Made by a program: the position numbers and the translations under genes
From: CAYRXM01 sp964449465
GTDB lineage: Bacteria; Chloroflexota; Anaerolineae; JAFGEY01
Length of the DNA stretch: 64,000 nt
Direction: 5' to 3'
NCBI GenBank assembly: GCA_964449465.1
Contig: CAYVBK010000011.1
Span: forward strand, 1-64,000
Shown here: piece after piece, positions 60,156 through 64,000 of the stretch
Layout of the letters: each line of letters opens with the position of its first letter
How positions within the stretch are numbered: the stretch's first letter is position 1
The notes under the pieces: generated by a model
Databases searched by the model: none
Told to the model about the DNA's origin: nothing
Seen by the model: the letters and a program-made list of their open reading frames with translations, nothing else

Positions 60156-61532
60156 ATGTGTAGTGAAACCGGGTCTTTATTTCAGGAATCGGACTCTGGC
60201 AGCCTGTCGAAGAGGCTACTCGTTGCCCCACTTGAGCATGTCGGAATCCCGAACTTGTTCGGGAACACCCCACCGCCCGGGGATCTCCGACAGCCTGCTA
60301 GCGAATCGTTGATCCAGGTCGGGTCCCAGCGGCCTTTTCTGACCAGCAACATGGCCGGCATTGGCGGGCAGATCAAGACGGAAAATGCCGATTTTGTGGT
60401 CGAGGAAATTCCTCTCTACAGGCCGGCCGGGCATGGCGAGCATACCTATATCACCCTGCGCAAGGATGGGCTTTCGACATTTGAGGCAGTGCAGCAGATC
60501 GCTCGCGCTTTGGGCATCGAGTCGGCTGCGGTAGGCTATGCCGGCCTCAAGGATGCCCACGCAGTGACGGTGCAGACCATTTCGGTGGGCAATGTACCGC
60601 TCAAAGCCGTACACCGCCTGGCCCTGCCCGGCATCCACATCCTGGAGGCAGCCCGTCACACCAACAAGCTCAAGATCGGCCACCTGCGAGGCAACCGCTT
60701 TACCATCCGCGTGCGCGGCGTTGCGCCCGATGCGCTGCCGCAGGCCCGCCGCATCCTCGATGTGCTGACGCAGCATGGCGTGCCTAATTGGTTTGGCGAG
60801 CAACGGTTCGGCCTGCGCGGCGACACACACCAATTGGGACGGGCCCTGGTGCTGGGCGATGACGCCTCGCTGGTGCAACAATTGGTGGGGCGGCCACACC
60901 CGGCCGAGACGCCGCGCGTTCAATATGCTCGCTGGTGCTATGAAGAAGGGCGTCTGGCCGATGCGCTGGAGGCCTGGCCACATGCCATGTCGCTGGAACG
61001 GCGGGTGCTTCAAAGCCTGATCGCCCATCCGCACGATGTGGCGCGAGCAGCGCGGGCCGTTCCTTTCAAGATGCGCGATTTTTTCATCTCGGCCTATCAA
61101 AGCGATCTGTTCAATCGCCTGCTGGCCGACCGCCTATCCGCTCTGGGTCGCCTGCAAGAGGGCGACCTGGCCTGGCTGCACGACCGGGGAGCCGTGTTTT
61201 TGGTCCAAGACCCTCATACAGAGCAGCCCCGCGCAGACCGGCTGGAGATCAGTCCGTCGGGGCCTCTGTATGGCTACAAGCTGACCTGGGCGCAGGGGCG
61301 GCCCGGCGAGATGGAGCAACAGGTGTGGAACCAGGAAGGTCTGACCGTCGAACACTGGCGACGGATTCAGGTCAAAGGGGCCCGTCGCCCCCTGCGTTTT
61401 CCCTTGCAAAATGTCCACGTCTGGTATGACGAGGGCGTGATGGTCTCGTTCGAGCTGCCTGCGGGATGTTATGCCACCGTGGTGTTGGCCGAATTGACCA
61501 AAACGTCGTCGCCTGCGCTCAGCACGACTTGA
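60156..61532 (+). CDS. truD: TruD: tRNA pseudouridine(13) synthase
   Basis: ATG 60156 has AGAGG 7 nt upstream and is preferred over TTG 60135. 458 residues. The TruD core begins near residue 60 ('FLTSNMAGIGGQIKTENADF'). 'GYAGLKDAHAVTVQ' contains the catalytic Asp (near 133), and 'NWFGEQRFGLRGDTHQLG' and 'FFISAYQSDLFNRLL' are further family motifs. TruD isomerises U13 of tRNA-Glu. The first 50-60 residues are absent from usual TruD proteins and are encoded across a REP-like palindrome (60240-60291), so a later start such as TTG 60309 or ATG 60351 may be the functional one. Confidence 0.9.
   Translation: MCSETGSLFQESDSGSLSKRLLVAPLEHVGIPNLFGNTPPPGDLRQPASESLIQVGSQRPFLTSNMAGIGGQIKTENADFVVEEIPLYRPAGHGEHTYITLRKDGLSTFEAVQQIARALGIESAAVGYAGLKDAHAVTVQTISVGNVPLKAVHRLALPGIHILEAARHTNKLKIGHLRGNRFTIRVRGVAPDALPQARRILDVLTQHGVPNWFGEQRFGLRGDTHQLGRALVLGDDASLVQQLVGRPHPAETPRVQYARWCYEEGRLADALEAWPHAMSLERRVLQSLIAHPHDVARAARAVPFKMRDFFISAYQSDLFNRLLADRLSALGRLQEGDLAWLHDRGAVFLVQDPHTEQPRADRLEISPSGPLYGYKLTWAQGRPGEMEQQVWNQEGLTVEHWRRIQVKGARRPLRFPLQNVHVWYDEGVMVSFELPAGCYATVVLAELTKTSSPALSTT
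60240..60291. repeat. Nested palindrome in the truD N-terminal extension
   Basis: The inner stem is TCCCGAAC-TT-GTTCGGGA (60247-60264), flanked by outer GTCGGA (60240-60245) and TCCGAC (60286-60291). 'CAGCCTG' also flanks on both sides. It has the look of a dispersed palindromic element. Confidence 0.6.
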
Positions 61533-62184
61533 CCAGCTCACAGGAACGCACATCCACAATCTGGATGCCAATGTTTCTGAGATGTTGAGTCAGCGTCTCT
61601 CGCTCCACATCCGAAACCTTGATCGTCAGCAAGCGGTTGCTCATATTTTCGCCCAAAAAAGTGCCCAGCGAAACAATGTTGCCGCCCAATTCGGCAATGA
61701 CCTGAGTGATGCGATTCAACTCGCCTTTTTTCTCCGGCACCAACACGGTCAGCCGCACTCCTTCCTGGCGGGCGGCAAACATCTCGATAAAGACCTTGAA
61801 CAGGTCGGTCTCGGTGATAATGCCCACCAGAACATCGCCGCGCATCACCGGCAACGCGCCGATGCTATGGTCTACCATCATTCGCGCCGCTTCTTCAATG
61901 GGAGTGTCTTCGGTGGTCAGGAACAGGTTTTTGGACATAATCTGTTCGACCGTGACTTTGGAGAGCAAATAATGAATCTCGTGGATGCTCAATGATGTGG
62001 CCGGCGAAGGTGAAGCGTACAGCAGGTCCTTTTCGGTGACAATGCCGACCAGTTTTTGATTTTTTCTGTCCAACACCGGAAAACGCCGCACTTTTTCTTT
62101 GCGCATCAAATCCAGTGCAGCCGAGATGGACGTATCGGGCGGGACGGTGATGGGATGATGGGTCATTCGTTCGTAAACCAGCAT
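61519..62184 (-). CDS. CBS-pair plus ACT-domain regulatory protein
   Basis: ATG 62184 is preferred (AAAGGAG upstream) over TTG 62202. 221 residues. Two CBS domains (about 1-60 and 75-130: 'HHPITVPPDTSISAALDLM' and 'NLFLTTEDTPIEEAARMMV') bind adenine nucleotides. A C-terminal ACT domain (about 140-215, 'VRLTVLVPEKKGELNRITQVI') binds a small ligand. This is an AcuB-like sensor. The gene is 18 bp downstream of the ROK kinase, so it may respond to energy state in the same operon. Its 3' end overlaps truD by 14 bp. Confidence 0.85.
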   Translation of the reverse strand: MLVYERMTHHPITVPPDTSISAALDLMRKEKVRRFPVLDRKNQKLVGIVTEKDLLYASPSPATSLSIHEIHYLLSKVTVEQIMSKNLFLTTEDTPIEEAARMMVDHSIGALPVMRGDVLVGIITETDLFKVFIEMFAARQEGVRLTVLVPEKKGELNRITQVIAELGGNIVSLGTFLGENMSNRLLTIKVSDVERETLTQHLRNIGIQIVDVRSCELVKSC

Positions 62185-62202
62185 GGCAGACTCCTTTGTC
62201 AA

Positions 62203-63198
62203 TCAAATCAAGTTTTGCAAGATGATGCTGATCGCGCCATAATCGCCCACCTGGTTGCCCAGCGGCGAAGGCAAAATTTGTACCACCTCAAACATTTGCG
62301 GCCAGGTTTCGCGACGCGCCACCTGGCGCACCCGATCCAGAAACCAGTTGCCTTGTTCGGTGGCGATGGTGCCCAGTACAATCACCTGTGGGTTGATGAT
62401 CTGAATCAAGTTGGCCAGGCCTACCCCCAAATAGAGGGCGGTCTCATCTACCAGGCGCAGCGTCAACGGATCGCCCTGCCGGGCGGCGGCAAAGACATGC
62501 TCGGCCGACACAGCCTGGACACTGCCGGCTAGCTCGATCAGCGCGGCGGCATCGGCAGGGCTTTGTTGAACCGATTCTTGGGCGCGGCGGGCAATGGCCG
62601 GCCCGGAGCAAAAGGCCTCCAGACAACCCAACTTGCCACAGCCACATAGCGGCCCACCCTGCGGCACCACACGCATATGTCCCACCTCGCCGGCGTTGCC
62701 GTTGGCGCCGCGATACAGCCGCCCATCCAAAATCAGCCCGCCGCCGATGCCGGTGCCCATCGTCAAATAGGCCACATTCTGATACCCCTTGCCGGCGCCC
62801 CACAGCCATTCGGCCAAAGCCCCGGCATTGGCATCATTTTCCAGTTGAATATACAGGCCCAGCGCGGCCTCTAGCAGCGACTTGATCGGCACCGGGTTCC
62901 AGGTCTTGAGGTTAGGCGGGCCGAGGATGATGCCCTGTTCGGCGTCCATCGGGCTGCCGCAAGCCACGCCAATGCCCATCACATCCGATGGGGCAACGCC
63001 GGTTTCGGCCAGATTTTGACGCAGCATATCTATCAGCCGCGCCACGCCATACGCCGATCCACGATGCGCTTCGGTAGGCAAACGCACTTTGTGAATCAAA
63101 CGACCATCGCGAGACATCAGAACAGTAGCCAGTTTGGTGCCGCCAATGTCTGCGCCGAGAATGTATTGAGCCTGAGGGTTGAGCGTCACAGTGTTCAT
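62203..63198 (-). CDS. ROK-family sugar kinase (glucokinase-like)
   Basis: ATG 63198 starts the ROK core; the longer frame runs over the promoter. 331 residues. 'ILGADIGGTKLATVLM' is the ATP phosphate loop and 'LENDANAGALAEWLWG' the sugar-binding/catalytic segment. 'GTGIGGGLILDGRLYRGANGNAGEVGHM' is the ROK signature in outline, and the zinc site is 'CGCGKLGCLEAFC'. It phosphorylates glucose or a related sugar with ATP. Confidence 0.9.
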   Translation of the reverse strand: MNTVTLNPQAQYILGADIGGTKLATVLMSRDGRLIHKVRLPTEAHRGSAYGVARLIDMLRQNLAETGVAPSDVMGIGVACGSPMDAEQGIILGPPNLKTWNPVPIKSLLEAALGLYIQLENDANAGALAEWLWGAGKGYQNVAYLTMGTGIGGGLILDGRLYRGANGNAGEVGHMRVVPQGGPLCGCGKLGCLEAFCSGPAIARRAQESVQQSPADAAALIELAGSVQAVSAEHVFAAARQGDPLTLRLVDETALYLGVGLANLIQIINPQVIVLGTIATEQGNWFLDRVRQVARRETWPQMFEVVQILPSPLGNQVGDYGAISIILQNLI

Positions 63199-63271
63199 CT
63201 TGTCACGCACCGCCAGAAACAAGCATAGGCCTGAGCCGATTGATCGGTGAGCCGGTTGACCAGTGACGTTG

Positions 63272-63357
63272 ATTATATCATTCTTTGGAATGACAGGCAA
63301 AGAGTCAAGGGAAGAATGACCGGTCAGATTGACGGCAGTCTCAAGATGTGATATAGT
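63272..63357. promoter_or_regulatory. Divergent consensus promoters (ROK operon and 63399 operon)
   Basis: Minus strand: TTGCCT (63300-63295), 17 bp, TATAAT (63277-63272). Plus strand: TTGACG (63329-63334), 17 bp, TATAGT (63352-63357). Confidence 0.75.
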
Positions 63358-63398
63358 CAATTGAGTTGCTTTGGGTTGATTTGATGTGGAGGTCGTTT

Positions 63399-63605
63399 AT
63401 GGTTCGACGAGTTGCTTTTGTCGGCGGGTTGATTTTGGGCAGCGGAATTTGTGCCGTCATGCTGGGCGCCGGTCTGACCTACTTGTTGACCGGCAAGTTG
63501 CTGGCATTTCAGTTCAGCCGGGCGCATGGCTTAAAGGCGACGTTGGTCGACCCGCAGGTGTGGCAAGACCTGGTTGAACATACAGAGGAGGGAGCAGGCG
63601 CATGA
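63399..63605 (+). CDS. Small membrane-anchored protein
   Basis: ATG 63399 after GGAGG; the frame to 63366 precedes the ribosome site. 68 residues with one N-terminal transmembrane helix ('VAFVGGLILGSGICAVMLGAG', about 5-30) and a short polar tail. Coupled to the next gene (ATGA, 63602-63605). No known family. Confidence 0.65.
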   Translation: MVRRVAFVGGLILGSGICAVMLGAGLTYLLTGKLLAFQFSRAHGLKATLVDPQVWQDLVEHTEEGAGA

Positions 63606-63934
63606 AAGAACATGAGCAAGTGTTGGCGCAATGGCTGGCCGCGCCGCGAGATGCCGCGCAGGGTTTGATCGGGGGATTGCTCGCTCCGCTGCTGGCCCTG
63701 GCCGGCGTCATCGGGTTGATCTATTGGGCCACGCAAAAATTGCCGGCGATCAAAGAGATTGCCCGACACGACGGCACGACACAGCGGGCCATCATTTGGG
63801 CCTCGCCGCTCGAGGCGCGGGCATCCTGGTCCCGCTATGGCGGCGAATTTCGCAGTACGATGCTTGAATTTCAGGCCCAATCCAACAAATCCGCTCAATC
63901 CAGGCAGGCGCGTTCTCAGCCGCATCAGGGCTAA
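63602..63934 (+). CDS. Small single-helix membrane protein
   Basis: 110 residues. One transmembrane helix near 22-45 ('LLAPLLALAGVIGLIYWAT') and a basic cytoplasmic tail rich in Gln/Ser/Arg at the end. It overlaps the upstream gene by 4 bp and precedes an oxidoreductase start by 20 bp, so all three are probably one operon. Function unknown. Confidence 0.6.
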   Translation: MKEHEQVLAQWLAAPRDAAQGLIGGLLAPLLALAGVIGLIYWATQKLPAIKEIARHDGTTQRAIIWASPLEARASWSRYGGEFRSTMLEFQAQSNKSAQSRQARSQPHQG

Positions 63935-63954
63935 ACGCGGGGTGAGGTGCAGCG

Positions 63955-64000
63955 ATGCGTGTGGCGATTGTGGGTGGCGGCGTCACCGGGCTGAGTGCAG
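63955..64000 (+). CDS. Start of an FAD/NAD-binding oxidoreductase (runs off the window)
   Basis: ATG 63955 after GGTGAGG. The visible residues 'MRVAIVGGGVTGLSA' are the GxGxxG dinucleotide-binding loop of FAD-dependent amine oxidase/protoporphyrinogen-oxidase-like enzymes. Only 15 codons are present, so the family cannot be fixed. Confidence 0.7.
   Translation, partial: MRVAIVGGGVTGLSA

Noticed and set aside
1..64000. CRISPR array search by eye
   Set aside because: No series of 25-40-bp repeats with unique spacers was seen; the only long tandem arrays are protein-coding (26217-28215 and 30660-30785).

Overview
The window looks like a chromosomal segment of a Chloroflexota bacterium (Anaerolineae/Caldilineae-like). 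That is an inference from style: a giant secreted FG-GAP protein ending in an 'IYLPVVLK' tail, a cyclase/ATPase/TPR signalling giant, a DUF4416-type protein, selA, and dispersed GTAGGG-type palindromes. No rRNA or ribosomal marker is present to confirm it. Most of the DNA is GC-rich; the block at 11.2-23.1 kb is visibly AT-richer and looks acquired.

Left part, 1-25 kb: an accessory/defence island. 1-2.5 kb holds a replication-initiator-like gene whose C-terminus is a DnaA domain-I-like module, with two broken paralogue pieces and a frameshifted ParB-like remnant. 3.3-7.7 kb carries a tRNA-guanine-transglycosylase/DpdA-like gene divergent from a winged-helix + P-loop ATPase pair. 8.2-10.9 kb is a four-gene minus-strand operon with a PD-(D/E)XK nuclease and a nucleoside 2-deoxyribosyltransferase-like protein. 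11.2-16.6 kb is a DNA phosphorothioation operon (RHH regulator-dndC-dndD-dndE-dndA). Facing it, 23.1-16.6 kb, is a minus-strand effector operon: PLD-helicase, small protein, DndD-like SMC ATPase, Dnd-associated protein 4-like, GIY-YIG protein and DGQHR (DndB-like) protein. A tyrosine recombinase follows at 23.9 kb and an SSB-like gene at 25.1 kb.

The most unusual signal is a ~104-bp direct repeat, 88% identical, at 10885-10988 and 23343-23446. Read on the minus strand it is a promoter-plus-start cassette. One copy sits at the head of each minus-strand operon, so the nuclease/deoxyribosyltransferase operon and the phosphorothioate effector operon may be co-regulated.

Middle, 26-42 kb: the 1918-residue FG-GAP/metalloprotease-like protein with a strong terminator, a PIN toxin/antitoxin pair, the 1427-residue cyclase-ATPase-TPR protein, a glycosidase-like gene broken by a 2-nt slip, and an XRE-HTH protein fused to a NurA-like domain. 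The last is divergent from an HTH protein and a second tyrosine recombinase next to a tRNA-Gly(UCC) gene, which looks like an integrated-element boundary.

Right part, 42-64 kb: ordinary chromosomal genes. These are a GH5 lipoprotein, Ser/Thr kinase, methyltransferase, polysaccharide-export permease, two glycosyltransferases, prephenate dehydrogenase-like, HD and M50 proteins, GH38 mannosidase, DUF4416, response regulator, SelA, TruD, CBS-ACT protein, ROK kinase and the start of an FAD/NAD-binding oxidoreductase.
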